Below, piece by piece: positions 1 through 9,081 of a DNA stretch of 64,000 nt; the first letter of the stretch is position 1, and every line of letters begins with the position of its first letter. This DNA comes from Pseudomonas duriflava. GTDB taxonomy: Bacteria > Pseudomonadota > Gammaproteobacteria > Pseudomonadales > Pseudomonadaceae. The stretch is taken from the NCBI RefSeq assembly GCF_007830155.1, contig NZ_VLKY01000001.1, positions 434,001-498,000 of the forward strand, read 5' to 3'. Both the position numbers and the translations under genes were made by a program. Below the pieces are notes generated by a model that saw only the letters and a program-made list of their open reading frames with translations, had not been told where the DNA came from and searched no databases.

Positions 1-271
1 CATCCTGTTCGCCATGCATGACCCAATCGCGCAGAAAGGTGTCACGTGACATGACCGAAGAAATCAAAATGGGGCGAATAAGGTCTTTCTGGATTTCAGA
101 GTAGACGTTGTCGGCCGTGAGCGGCAGCTCAGTATCACTGATGTGATGACGGATCGAACTAACTGAAGTCTGATAGCTGATCCATGAGTTCATCATGAAG
201 CCCGTCCCGAGCAACGCTATCAGAATCAGCAAGACATAGGACTGAGAGCGAAAGTACGTCACAAGCGTCAT
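1..271 (-). CDS. Sensor protein, probably a membrane diguanylate cyclase (5' end only)
   Basis: The gene runs off the left edge of the window and only the first 90 codons are present. The start is the ATG at 271-269. Residues about 12-27 form a hydrophobic segment, followed by a predicted periplasmic stretch containing ISDTELPLTADNVYSEIQKD and, further on, ISSVMSRDTFLRDWV. I recognise this kind of N-terminus from Pseudomonas sensor proteins that end in a GGDEF domain and make cyclic di-GMP at the inner membrane. The catalytic domain lies outside the window, so the enzyme assignment is inference; a histidine kinase or a chemoreceptor with a similar sensor is possible. Confidence 0.6.
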   Translation of the reverse strand, partial: MTLVTYFRSQSYVLLILIALLGTGFMMNSWISYQTSVSSIRHHISDTELPLTADNVYSEIQKDLIRPILISSVMSRDTFLRDWVMHGEQD

Positions 272-449
272 GAAAAGTGATCTGGTTCAAAAGTGTAATC
301 GTAGCGCGCCTACGGGTACGCCGCTATGACTCTATGGTTGATCAGCAGGCTTTAGACGTTCAGCGCCTACCCAGTGTCATGCTTGCGTCGTGTTCAAAGA
401 GCATTCTGAAGAACTCAGGCCATGGTCATAACCAGCGAGGAGAGCAACG

Positions 450-1592
450 ATGGAGGTATCCGTGTACAGAAGCAGAGTGACAGGCGCCGTGCTGGCAGCG
501 GTATTAAGCTGCGTGGCCGTGTCGGCAGGAGCCGATGAAATGGGCAAAGCTTTAAGTGAAAAGGCTGGTATCCCATACCCGGCAGTTATTGCGCACCGAG
601 GTGCCTCTTATGATGCACCCGAGTCCACGGCGCCGGCCTATCTGCTAGCTCGTGATCTGGGTGCCGATTACCTGGAATTGGACCTGCAACGTACTCGTGA
701 TGGCGTGTTGATTGCCTTGCACGACGACAACCTCAGGCGCACCACCAATGTTACGCAGCGTTTCCCCGAGCGGGCCGATCAGCCTGTCAGCTCCTTTACC
801 CTGGCAGAGCTGAAAAGCCTTGATGCAGGCACTTGGTTCAACGTAGCTCATCCGGATCGGGCGCGACCTACCTATGCAGACCAGAAGATCCTGACGCTGG
901 ATGAGGTAATCGACATTGCCGAAGGCGGTACAAACAAGCCCGGCCTGTACATCGAGACCAAACAGCCTAAATTGTTTCCTGGCATCGAAAAGGATTTAAA
1001 AGAAAAACTTGCTGCACGTGGCTGGGTAGATACGTCTGCACCCGCGCAAGTAGTAACGGGTGGAAAGACAGTGCAGGTCGCCTCCATGCCGGGCCGCGTC
1101 GTGTTGCAAACGTTCGAAAAAAGTAGCATGGAGCTGCTCCAGCAAGAGATGCCAAACGTGCCTAAGGTGCTTTTGCTATGGCTGGAGTCTGGCAGCATCG
1201 AGCCGAGACCTATGCCGTCATTCGCCGACTCGGGCGAGAAAGACAAGGCGGCGTATTACGCCAAGTTGGAAGTCAAGTCGAAAGAGGAATATGCAAGTTG
1301 GCTGGATTGGGCGAAGCAACATGGGGCCCTCGGCATCGGCCCGTCTTCTGCACTGACCCATGGGGGCGATCAGAGTTACGCTGACCTGGTGCAACCTTGG
1401 ATGAACCAGATGGCCCATGAGAAAGGCTTGATCGTTCACCCCTATACGGTGGACGAGGCGGTCGACTTTCAGAAAATCAGCGCCCAGGGGGTAGATGGAT
1501 TCTTTACCAACCGTCCGGCGGAGCTGCTCAAGTTCTATGACCGGCCTTCTTCCGATACGATCGATACAATCCTGAAACGCCACGGCTATTGA
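450..1592 (+). CDS. glpQ: Periplasmic glycerophosphodiester phosphodiesterase
   Basis: The 380-residue protein hydrolyses glycerophosphodiesters from phospholipid turnover to glycerol-3-phosphate and an alcohol. It has a Sec-type signal peptide (hydrophobic residues about 12-26, cleavage near Ala28), so it should act in the periplasm. GDPD family hallmarks are visible: AHRGASYDAPEST with catalytic His49, then E76 and D78 in LELDLQRTRDG, and H91 in LHDD. The length fits the secreted GlpQ class rather than the shorter cytoplasmic UgpQ. A GAGGAG ribosome-binding site sits about 8 bases before the ATG. No glycerol-3-phosphate transporter gene lies next to it, so it appears monocistronic. Confidence 0.93.
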   Translation: MEVSVYRSRVTGAVLAAVLSCVAVSAGADEMGKALSEKAGIPYPAVIAHRGASYDAPESTAPAYLLARDLGADYLELDLQRTRDGVLIALHDDNLRRTTNVTQRFPERADQPVSSFTLAELKSLDAGTWFNVAHPDRARPTYADQKILTLDEVIDIAEGGTNKPGLYIETKQPKLFPGIEKDLKEKLAARGWVDTSAPAQVVTGGKTVQVASMPGRVVLQTFEKSSMELLQQEMPNVPKVLLLWLESGSIEPRPMPSFADSGEKDKAAYYAKLEVKSKEEYASWLDWAKQHGALGIGPSSALTHGGDQSYADLVQPWMNQMAHEKGLIVHPYTVDEAVDFQKISAQGVDGFFTNRPAELLKFYDRPSSDTIDTILKRHGY

Positions 1593-1675
1593 GCGCTCAG
1601 GACACAGGCAGTCAGGCGCAATAACAAAAGAGCATTGCGTCTGACTAATTTTACGTAGCAACCAACAGGCACGTC

Positions 1676-2128
1676 ATGCTTATTGCTCCTTTCACTGGTG
1701 CCAAATTGGCTCTGATAGCTGGCAGTATGCTGTTGACCTACAAGCGCGACCAAAAGACCAGTATCCCGTTTCCAGGTTGTTGGGACTTTGCTGGCGGTGG
1801 TCGGGAGGGCGACGAACATCCTATTGCCTGCGCCTTACGGGAATTAGAGGAGGAGTTTTCTCTGCAACTGCCGGCCGAGCGCATTCATTGGGGTCGCCGC
1901 TATACAAGCGTTACCCAAGGCTGTCTCGACGCCTACTTTTTTGTGGGTACGCTGACAGCAGAGGACATCCTGTCTATACGCTTTGGCAATGAAGGCCAGT
2001 ACTGGCGGATGATGCCCATCAACGAATTTCTAGCTCATTCCAATGCGGTGCCGTATTTGCAGGCGCGCTTGCGGGATTACTTGAACGGTGCCGATAACCT
2101 GCTGAAACATCTTGAAAAGACGACTTAA
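1676..2128 (+). CDS. Nudix hydrolase, unknown substrate
   Basis: A 150-residue single-domain Nudix protein. The Nudix box spans about residues 41-63: Gly41, Glu47, then RELEEE at 55-60. The canonical glycine near the end of the box is replaced by Ser62, while the metal-binding glutamates are kept, so activity is plausible. Such enzymes cleave nucleoside diphosphates linked to another moiety in the cytoplasm. The substrate cannot be read from the sequence. The ribosome-binding site (CAGG, 7 bases before the ATG) is weak. It is separated by 83 bases from glpQ and may be cotranscribed or independent. Confidence 0.8.
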   Translation: MLIAPFTGAKLALIAGSMLLTYKRDQKTSIPFPGCWDFAGGGREGDEHPIACALRELEEEFSLQLPAERIHWGRRYTSVTQGCLDAYFFVGTLTAEDILSIRFGNEGQYWRMMPINEFLAHSNAVPYLQARLRDYLNGADNLLKHLEKTT

Positions 2129-2224
2129 CGCCAGCTGAATGCCTTGCTGATTGGTCAGGCAAAAAGACTGCTCGCTGATAGGATCATCGAACGCACTGTT
2201 TTCCAGAGTGTGGAGGATTCAATC

Positions 2225-2572
2225 TTGCGGCGTCTCTTTTTGGCGTTAGCGTGTGTTCTACCCTTGGGCGGTTGTGTCATGTACGACCAAGGTCCCTATT
2301 ACAGCTCCTCTTACGAGCGCCGTGTTCATGTAGTGCCTTCCGGTCCGCCTCCGGTCATCCTTTATCGCTCCTCGCCCCGCTGGCGGTCAAACATCTATTA
2401 CGGGCCTCCACCTCCGCCGCGTTATCAGCGTTATCAGCGTGAACGGAAACAGGATAGAGGGCATCGTTATGAGTCTTGGCCTCATCGTCAGCACCGGCCC
2501 GACTACCGCCGACCACGCTCGCCCGGTTATCACTATCAGCAAGGTTCCCCTCGCTGGCAGCACGATCGATAA
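2225..2572 (+). CDS. Small Pro/Tyr/Arg-rich lipoprotein
   Basis: I place the start at the TTG at 2225 because a good GGAGG lies 8-12 bases upstream and because this start gives a clean lipoprotein signal: basic start, hydrophobic residues 4-15, and lipobox LGGC with Cys17. An in-frame ATG 81 bases upstream would bury this signal. The mature part (about 98 residues) has low complexity: tyrosines, prolines (a run in YYGPPPPPR) and many Arg/His in the second half. I do not recognise a family with a known function. It is probably an envelope lipoprotein. The strongly basic, disordered-looking tail could contact surface anions, but that is speculation. Confidence 0.7.
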   Translation: MRRLFLALACVLPLGGCVMYDQGPYYSSSYERRVHVVPSGPPPVILYRSSPRWRSNIYYGPPPPPRYQRYQRERKQDRGHRYESWPHRQHRPDYRRPRSPGYHYQQGSPRWQHDR

Positions 2573-2596
2573 GTATGGGTATTTATAAAGGCGTAC

Positions 2597-2640
2597 TGCA
2601 CCCTAGGTGTCGACAGGCATATAGGGTGCATAGACCAAAA
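2597..2640. terminator. Convergent hairpin between lipoprotein gene and atzF
   Basis: A 9-base inverted repeat (TGCACCCTA at 2597-2605, TAGGGTGCA at 2632-2640) with a 26-base loop lies between two converging genes. Neither side has a strong U-tract directly after the stem, although a T6 run follows at about 2652 on the plus strand. It is a possible bidirectional termination signal. Confidence 0.4.
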
Positions 2641-2660
2641 ACAACGGGCCGTTTTTTACA

Positions 2661-4454
2661 TTACTGCCTGCTGGCCATATAGGTACGCCAGCTACCGAAG
2701 TGGGTGATCTCTTCGGCACCCTCCAGGCCATAAGAGTCACAGATAAAGCCCGTTTCCCAGCTACCGTCGGCCAGCTGTACTTTGCCTAGCCCGAGGGGGG
2801 CGGGAATACCGGTCAGAAAGGAACCCAATTCGCTGCTCGGCAGTTCCCAGATTTCTACGGCAATGGCCCGGCCACCTTTGGTTACACGGACCATACCGGG
2901 GCGTAACGGTGGCCCACCAGCCAGGGCGTAAAGTTTATAGTCCGGGGCGCTTTGCGTACTCATGACTAATTTGCCGCCCCTTTTTACCAGTTGCCAGTTG
3001 AGCGGTAGTCCTTCCATATGGGCACCGCATACCACCACGCGGGCACGATCATTGCGCGCTAAGGTTGTTAGCGTAAGGGGTTCCAATGCTGAACCGCCTG
3101 CGAGGGGAAGTGGCTGGGCATGCTGAAAGGCATTGGCGAGGCTTAGCAGGTATTGATCAGTAAAGGCTCGTCCGAACAGCGTCACTCCCCATGGCAGACC
3201 GTTCTGCATGAAGCCGGCGGGCACCGCTACCGCTGCGTAATCCAGCATGTTCATAAAGTTGGTGTAGTAACCAAGATCAGAATTACGGGCAACAGGTTCG
3301 GCCTGCAATTCGTCAAGGGTGACGGGGCGGGGATAGGCGGGCGTCAGCACGCAATCCAGCGTGGCCAGTGCCTGGTCACAGACAGCCTTGAGTGTTTGCA
3401 GGCGGTACTGGGCAAGAAAAGCATCCACTGCCGTTGTGCCGGGCGCTTTGGCCAGCACAGCCCGAATGACAGGCAGCACGGCCTCGGGCTGTTTTTCAAT
3501 CAAGCTGCCCGCCACGCTGTAGCGCTCGGCCACCCAGGGGCCTTCGTACAGCAGATGGGCTGCTTCGAGGAACGGGGCGAAGTCTAACTCAACGGCCTCG
3601 CCACCTAGCGCTTCCAGTTGCTTTACTGTCTGCGCGAACAGCACGGGGCTCTCCGGGCAACCAAGAAACTCGAGCTGCTTGGGTACACCGAAGCGGAACG
3701 GACGTAGAGCACCGAAAGCGGAAATATCGTTCCAGAGCGGATTGGCGCGACTATACGCGTCACGCGGATCGTATACGGCGGTCAGGGCGAGCAGTTCGCT
3801 GGCTTCTTTGGCCGTGGCGGTGAAATAGGTAACGCAATCCAGTGTACGGCATGCCGGAACGACACCCGCCGTCGAGATCAACCCTTTGGTGGCCTTGAGG
3901 CCGATGAGGTTGTTTAGTGCAGCAGGCACACGGCCAGAGCCGGCCGTATCCGTGCCCAAGGCAAAGCTCGCCACACCCAATGCTATCGCCAGGGAGGAAC
4001 CTGCACTGGACCCACCGGAGGGGTAGTCTGGGTGAACACTATTGCGGCAGGCTCCATAAGGCGAGCGAGTACCATTAAGGCCTGTGGCGAACTGGTCCAG
4101 GTTGGTCTTGCCCATAGGCACGGCGCCTAGAGCAATCAGCTGCTCGACAATAGTTGCCGAGCGATCCGGTGTGTAGGCGAAGGCTGGGCAGGCCGCCGTA
4201 GTCGGGATGCCGACCAGATCGATGTTGTCCTTGATGGCGAAGGGAATGCCATAAAGCGGAAGGTCCGCTGGGGATTTATCCTCTAATGCCGCTAGGTAAG
4301 GCTCCAGCTCCGCCAAGGTAAGCAGGTGAATGAACAGGTTAAAGTCAGGATTCAACTGCTCGGCACGGGTACGCAGCTCACTAATCAGGGCACGGGGCGT
4401 GGTACGGCCTTCACGGTAGGCCGCACGGAGCGTGTCGAGGCGCAGGTCGGTCAT
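2661..4454 (-). CDS. atzF: Allophanate hydrolase
   Basis: The enzyme hydrolyses allophanate to ammonia and CO2, the last step of biotin-dependent urea or guanidine breakdown. I chose the ATG at 4454 (MTDLRLDTLR) because AAGGAG lies 7 bases upstream; this gives 597 residues, the usual AtzF length. The N-terminal amidase-signature domain carries the Ser-cisSer-Lys triad: Lys75 in IPFAIKDN, the SGGSSAGSS loop (149-150) and nucleophile Ser173 in DTAGSGR. Residues from about 465 form the C-terminal domain typical of AtzF. It is the last gene of the operon and is separated from the carboxylase gene by 103 bases holding a strong hairpin. Confidence 0.95.
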   Translation of the reverse strand: MTDLRLDTLRAAYREGRTTPRALISELRTRAEQLNPDFNLFIHLLTLAELEPYLAALEDKSPADLPLYGIPFAIKDNIDLVGIPTTAACPAFAYTPDRSATIVEQLIALGAVPMGKTNLDQFATGLNGTRSPYGACRNSVHPDYPSGGSSAGSSLAIALGVASFALGTDTAGSGRVPAALNNLIGLKATKGLISTAGVVPACRTLDCVTYFTATAKEASELLALTAVYDPRDAYSRANPLWNDISAFGALRPFRFGVPKQLEFLGCPESPVLFAQTVKQLEALGGEAVELDFAPFLEAAHLLYEGPWVAERYSVAGSLIEKQPEAVLPVIRAVLAKAPGTTAVDAFLAQYRLQTLKAVCDQALATLDCVLTPAYPRPVTLDELQAEPVARNSDLGYYTNFMNMLDYAAVAVPAGFMQNGLPWGVTLFGRAFTDQYLLSLANAFQHAQPLPLAGGSALEPLTLTTLARNDRARVVVCGAHMEGLPLNWQLVKRGGKLVMSTQSAPDYKLYALAGGPPLRPGMVRVTKGGRAIAVEIWELPSSELGSFLTGIPAPLGLGKVQLADGSWETGFICDSYGLEGAEEITHFGSWRTYMASRQ

Positions 4455-4513
4455 GAGTAACTCCTTGTAGGCTGGGTTAGACCAATGGCAATACCCCAGC
4501 GATAGCATTATTG

Positions 4514-4542
4514 GACGGGGTAGCGCGTTGCTCTACCCCGTC
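4514..4542 (-). other. Intercistronic hairpin between carboxylase and atzF
   Basis: A perfect 10-base inverted repeat (GACGGGGTAG at 4514-4523, CTACCCCGTC at 4533-4542) with a 9-base loop lies 15 bases after the carboxylase stop and 59 bases before the atzF start. There is no U-tract on the minus strand, so it is not a standard intrinsic terminator. It could stabilise the upstream mRNA end after processing, or partly terminate and lower atzF expression. Confidence 0.6.
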
Positions 4543-4557
4543 TGGGATTCGGTTGGC

Positions 4558-7500
4558 CTAGGCCTCTTCGATCACCATTACACGTTGCCCTGCACGTATG
4601 GGGGAGCCGGGTTGCACGCGAACATCCTTCACCAAGCCATCACAGGGTGCGATAAGCGGGATTTCCATCTTCATGGATTCCAGGATCACCAGCACATCAC
4701 CAGTTTTAACCGCTGTGCCCGGTTCCACCTGTACCTGCCAGAGATTGCCGGCAATATGGCTTTCCACAGCGGTCTGCCCGGCAGCCAAGGGGGCATCCTC
4801 ACCGGGTTCCGGCGTGACGTCCTCGGTTTCGAAATGTGCCTGACCTGATTCGATCCAGCGCTGGCGCTCGGCATTGAAGGCGGCTTGCTGGTGAGTGCGG
4901 AAGGTCTGGATGGAATCAGCTTCCTTGGCAAGGAACGCCTGGTAATTCGCCAGGGATAATTCGGTTTCTTCGATCTGAAGCGGATAACGACCAAGGGGGA
5001 AATCAGCGCGTATCCTGAGCAACTCTTCTGCCGAAACCTCGTAGAAGCGGATCTGATCGAAGAAGCGCAGCAGGTAAGGCTGGCCATGGAAAGCATCGAC
5101 CTGCTTGTAACGATTCCACATTTGCAGCGTGCGGCCTACGAACTGATAACCGCCAGGGCCTTCCATGCCGTACACACAGAGGTAAGCGCCACCGATGCCA
5201 ACCGAGTTTTCAGCCGTCCAGGTACGGGCCGGGTTGTATTTGGTCGTGACCAGACGATGGCGTGGGTCCAGCGGTGTGGCTACCGGGGCGCCCAGGTAGA
5301 CATCCCCCAGGCCCATCACAAGGTAGCTGGCGTCAAAGACGATTCGCTTCACTGCTTCAATGGAGTCGAGGTCATTGATGCGGCGGATGAATTCGAGGTT
5401 GCTTGGGCACCAAGGAGCATCTTTGCGCACCGTGGTTGCATACTTCTCGATCGCCAGTTTGCACGCCGGATCATCCCAGGACAGCGGAATGTGCACGATA
5501 CGTGAGGGCACTCGTAGATCATTGGCGTTACGCAGTTCGCGCCAGGTACGTTCGACCAGGATCAGCAGGTCATTGAGGGATAACTGCTCAGGACGATAAT
5601 GCACCTGTAGCGAACGGATACCGGGCGTAAGATCAATAATGCCCGGCAGCGCGAGTGCTTCGAGCGATTGCATCAATGCATGCCCCCGGAAGCGCAGGAC
5701 CAGGTCCAACTCGGCTGGGCCTATCTCCAGAAGCAGGTGCGTGTCGCCCGACAACCGCGCTACCAGGCGCTCATCGTTGTGGCCGATGTCCAGAACGATA
5801 GGGCTGATCAGCTCCGATTCGGCACTGGCCAATGGCAGTACAGTGTAGTCGGCACTGGGAATCAGTGTTTTAGTCTCGGCATTACGAACCTGAGCCAACA
5901 GGCGAGCCGTTTCGATACTGACCGGTACGAAACGCACCTTGTTACCGGCTTTCAACTGCCCCATCTGCCATAAATCAGCCTCAATGATTGTTACCGGGCA
6001 GACGAAACCGCCCAGACTGGGACCGTCTGGCCCCAGGATGACAGGCATGTCACCCGTGAAGTCGATGGCACCGATGGCATAGGGGTTGTCGTGGATGTTG
6101 GACGGATGCAGGCCAGCCTCACCGCCGTCTTCCCGCGTCCATTCCGGCTTTGGACCGAGCAGGCGTACGCCGGTGCGGCTTGAATTGAAATGCACCTCCC
6201 ATTCGGTATCAAGAAAGCGCTGAATGTAGGCCTCGCTGAAATATTCCGGCGCACCATGCGGGCCGTATATCACCCGTAAGGTACGGGTTTCGCTCAGTGT
6301 TGTGCATAGCTCCGCTGAAAGACTGGCACCGGCACTGTGATCGTTCAACGGATGCAGGTGCAGCACATCGCCTGCCCGTAAGGCACGCCCGCCGTGGCCA
6401 CCAAACTGGCCAAGGGTAAAGGTGCTCTTGCTGCCAAGGTAATCCGGTAGATCAAGCCCGCCTCTCAGGCACAGATAACTGCGCGCACCGGCACCGCTAA
6501 CGGTGCCCAAGGCCAGGGTAGCTCCGGCAGGAATGAACAGGTTAGTGTTCATCGGTTGCGGCACGCTATTGAGCAGTACGGGCAGCGCTGCACCTGTTAC
6601 GGCAACTACCGCGTCCGTGTTGAAGCGCAGGGTTGGTCCGGTCATAGTGATTTCAAGTCCGGCAGCGCCTTCGGGGTTGCCCAGCAGGCGATTGCCCAGA
6701 CGCAAGGCACGATCATCCATCGGCCCGGACGGCGGGATACCCACGGCCCAGTATCCCTGACGTCCTGGATAATCCTGCACAGTGGTTTGGGTACCTGCAC
6801 TGAGTACTTCAACGGTTGTAGCGTGATAAGCCAGTTCTTCCAGGCAGCGCGTCCAAGGGTTGCCCGAGGCAAACGGTGCATCCGCCAGGATCTGGCGCAA
6901 GTAGTCACGATTGCTTTCCACGCCATAAAGGCGAGTGCTTTGCAGGGCGAGGTCCAGCGCATTGCGCGCGGCGTCTCGTGAGCTGGCCCAGGTAATGACC
7001 TTGGCAATCATCGGGTCGAAATAGGGTGGTATCTCGCATCCGGCTTCCACCCAGGTATCGATGCGCAGGGCGCGGCTTTTCAAAGGCGGAAACTCGACAG
7101 CAGTTAGCAGGCCTGGGCTGGGCTGGAAGTCGCGGCCTGGGTCTTCGGCATACAGCCGCGCCTGGATAGCATGGCCTTCAGGCTTCAAGTCTTTTGTAAG
7201 CTCGGCCAGTGGTGGTAGGTCGCCAGCGGCCAGTTCGATCATCCAGCGTACCAGGTCTACACCCCAGACCTGTTCAGTAACCCCATGTTCAACCTGCAGG
7301 CGCGTGTTTACTTCCAGAAAGTAGAACTGCTGAGCTTCGCTGTCATATACGAATTCGACAGTGCCAGCGCTGCGGTAATTAACAGCCTTACCCAGAGTGA
7401 TTGCCGCTGCGCACAAGGCTTCCGCCATGCCTTCAGGAAGATTTGGTGCGGGAGTTTCTTCCAGGACCTTCTGGTTGCGACGCTGGACAGAGCAGTCCCG

Positions 7501-8175
7501 TACGCCTAGGGCAATGACTTCACCCTGGCCGTCGCCAAACATCTGTACTTCCAGATGGCGGGCGCGCTGGATATATTTTTCAATGAATACGCCCGCGTCG
7601 CTAAAGTTATTCTGCCCCAGGCGTTTAACGGTCTCGAAGGCATCAGTGAGTTCACTTTCGGAGCGACAGACCCGCATGCCAATCCCCCCGCCACCCGCCG
7701 TGCTTTTCAGCATGACTGGATACCCTACGGTCTCGCCCGCCTTGAGCGCAGCGTCCAGATTTTCCAAGAGCTCTGTACCTTCGAGCATTGGCACGCCGTG
7801 TTTTTTGGCCAAGGCACGAGCGGTATGCTTGAGACCAAAGACGCGCAGCTGCTCAGGCGTTGGGCCAACAAAGGCAATCCCGGCGGCTTCGCAGGCCTCG
7901 GCAAACGCTGCATTTTCGGAAAGAAACCCGTAACCGGGATGGATAGCCTGCGTGCCGGTTGATTTGGCAATATCCAGGAGTTTGGGCACATCAAGATAGG
8001 TGGCCGCGGCTGCGCCTTCCCCCAGGCTGATGGCTTTATCGGCCTGGCTCACGTGCAAGCTGGCGCGATCAGCTTCGCTATAAACAGCAACACCTTCCAC
8101 ATGGAGGTCACGCAAGGTGCGCAAAATACGGCAGGCAATGGCGCCGCGGTTGGCAATCAGGAGTTTCGTGAACAT
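4558..8175 (-). CDS. uca: Biotin-dependent guanidine/urea carboxylase
   Basis: A 1205-residue, single-chain biotin carboxylase/carboxyltransferase. The start MFTKLLIANRG at 8175 is the conserved biotin carboxylase beginning and has GAGGG upstream; a longer frame would add about 38 unrelated residues. Order of domains: biotin carboxylase (1-450; ATP-grasp loop STAGGGGIGMR, metal-binding motif EVNTRLQVEH), KipA/AHS2-like carboxyltransferase half (about 460-780), KipI/AHS1-like half (about 790-1010), and a biotinyl domain at the C-terminus with the ESMKM motif (biotinylated Lys1169). Homologues are named urea carboxylase, but relatives encoded with DUF1989 partners and a guanidine-I riboswitch prefer guanidine, giving carboxyguanidine. 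Context here favours guanidine; the sequence alone does not prove it. Confidence 0.93.
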   Translation of the reverse strand: MFTKLLIANRGAIACRILRTLRDLHVEGVAVYSEADRASLHVSQADKAISLGEGAAAATYLDVPKLLDIAKSTGTQAIHPGYGFLSENAAFAEACEAAGIAFVGPTPEQLRVFGLKHTARALAKKHGVPMLEGTELLENLDAALKAGETVGYPVMLKSTAGGGGIGMRVCRSESELTDAFETVKRLGQNNFSDAGVFIEKYIQRARHLEVQMFGDGQGEVIALGVRDCSVQRRNQKVLEETPAPNLPEGMAEALCAAAITLGKAVNYRSAGTVEFVYDSEAQQFYFLEVNTRLQVEHGVTEQVWGVDLVRWMIELAAGDLPPLAELTKDLKPEGHAIQARLYAEDPGRDFQPSPGLLTAVEFPPLKSRALRIDTWVEAGCEIPPYFDPMIAKVITWASSRDAARNALDLALQSTRLYGVESNRDYLRQILADAPFASGNPWTRCLEELAYHATTVEVLSAGTQTTVQDYPGRQGYWAVGIPPSGPMDDRALRLGNRLLGNPEGAAGLEITMTGPTLRFNTDAVVAVTGAALPVLLNSVPQPMNTNLFIPAGATLALGTVSGAGARSYLCLRGGLDLPDYLGSKSTFTLGQFGGHGGRALRAGDVLHLHPLNDHSAGASLSAELCTTLSETRTLRVIYGPHGAPEYFSEAYIQRFLDTEWEVHFNSSRTGVRLLGPKPEWTREDGGEAGLHPSNIHDNPYAIGAIDFTGDMPVILGPDGPSLGGFVCPVTIIEADLWQMGQLKAGNKVRFVPVSIETARLLAQVRNAETKTLIPSADYTVLPLASAESELISPIVLDIGHNDERLVARLSGDTHLLLEIGPAELDLVLRFRGHALMQSLEALALPGIIDLTPGIRSLQVHYRPEQLSLNDLLILVERTWRELRNANDLRVPSRIVHIPLSWDDPACKLAIEKYATTVRKDAPWCPSNLEFIRRINDLDSIEAVKRIVFDASYLVMGLGDVYLGAPVATPLDPRHRLVTTKYNPARTWTAENSVGIGGAYLCVYGMEGPGGYQFVGRTLQMWNRYKQVDAFHGQPYLLRFFDQIRFYEVSAEELLRIRADFPLGRYPLQIEETELSLANYQAFLAKEADSIQTFRTHQQAAFNAERQRWIESGQAHFETEDVTPEPGEDAPLAAGQTAVESHIAGNLWQVQVEPGTAVKTGDVLVILESMKMEIPLIAPCDGLVKDVRVQPGSPIRAGQRVMVIEEA

Positions 8176-8434
8176 GTCGCGCCCTCGAAAGGGAGACGGG
8201 CCGTCCCGCCGTGGTTTCACGCTCCAGGGTCGTCCCGGGAGCCAAGTTGTTGTAATGCATTTTTGAGGATGGGCCGAAGCGCTCCCCATCGACTTGCCAG
8301 ACTGGTCTGCTAACCGCGTTTTTCATCATTCTGGCGGTTACGCTCCCGGTTGAGCGACCCGGTGGCCGATGATTCCAGGCACTGCCCTGAGCGGCTCTGG
8401 CACCAGGCAAACAGCCAGGTACGCAAGCGGTACT

Positions 8435-9070
8435 TCAGTTCCATACCAGCACCTCTGCGGGTGTGGGATTCCAGCCGTTGCAAGGGTTATTCAGCTGCGG
8501 GCAATTGGAGATCATCACAATCACATCGGTTTCGGCACGCAGCTCTACATATTTGCCCGCCCCGGAGATGCCATCCTCAAAGGTCAGCCCGCCTTCAGGC
8601 GTCACTGGAACATTCATGAAGAAATTGATGTTGGCGGCGATATCGCGCTTGCCCAGGCGGCCGTCGTGGTGGCAGGCGCAGAGAAAATTGTCGCGGCAGC
8701 TATGCATGTAGCGTTTTTCCAGTGCATACCGCACGGTATTGCTCTCCTGAGCGCAGGCGCCGCCGAGCGTATCGTGGCGGCCACAGGTGTCGGCAGTAAT
8801 AGTCAGAAGTGGATTGCCTAGGTTGGAGTAGAGCACCGTGCCGGTGGTGAGGTAGATCTTGCCCTGGCGGCGTAAGGTGCGCTGGGCGTCATAGCGTTCA
8901 CGTGGGTTCGCTGCACTGTAGAACAAGGTATCTACGGCCTGATTACCTTCCAGGTCATGAATGCGAATGGTCTGCCCGGCCTTGATCTCCTTCAGGTAAG
9001 GTGCGCCCGCTGGAATGACTTCACGGTAGATGGCGTCTTCAGGACGTTTTTCACTGGCAGTCAGTGTCAT
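8435..9070 (-). CDS. DUF1989 protein, UAAP2 type; probable carboxyguanidine deiminase subunit
   Basis: A 211-residue DUF1989 protein. I use the ATG at 9070 ([10 protein letters not shown]): it follows a GTGAGGG site and leaves an 11-base gap to the previous gene, while the longer frame would overlap that gene. Visible conserved pieces are [36 protein letters not shown] and [16 protein letters not shown]. Cys and His residues in these blocks could bind a metal. Members encoded beside urea carboxylase were first named urea-amidolyase-associated proteins; in the guanidine pathway the two paralogues form the deiminase (CgdAB) that turns carboxyguanidine into allophanate. Which one is UAAP1 or UAAP2 is from memory and should be checked against TIGR03424/TIGR03425. 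Confidence 0.85.
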   Translation of the reverse strand: MTLTASEKRPEDAIYREVIPAGAPYLKEIKAGQTIRIHDLEGNQAVDTLFYSAANPRERYDAQRTLRRQGKIYLTTGTVLYSNLGNPLLTITADTCGRHDTLGGACAQESNTVRYALEKRYMHSCRDNFLCACHHDGRLGKRDIAANINFFMNVPVTPEGGLTFEDGISGAGKYVELRAETDVIVMISNCPQLNNPCNGWNPTPAEVLVWN

Positions 9071-9081
9071 GGCAGTGGCCC

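Noticed and set aside
277-480. 67-codon frame before glpQ
   Set aside because: It overlaps the well supported glpQ start and shows no coding character.
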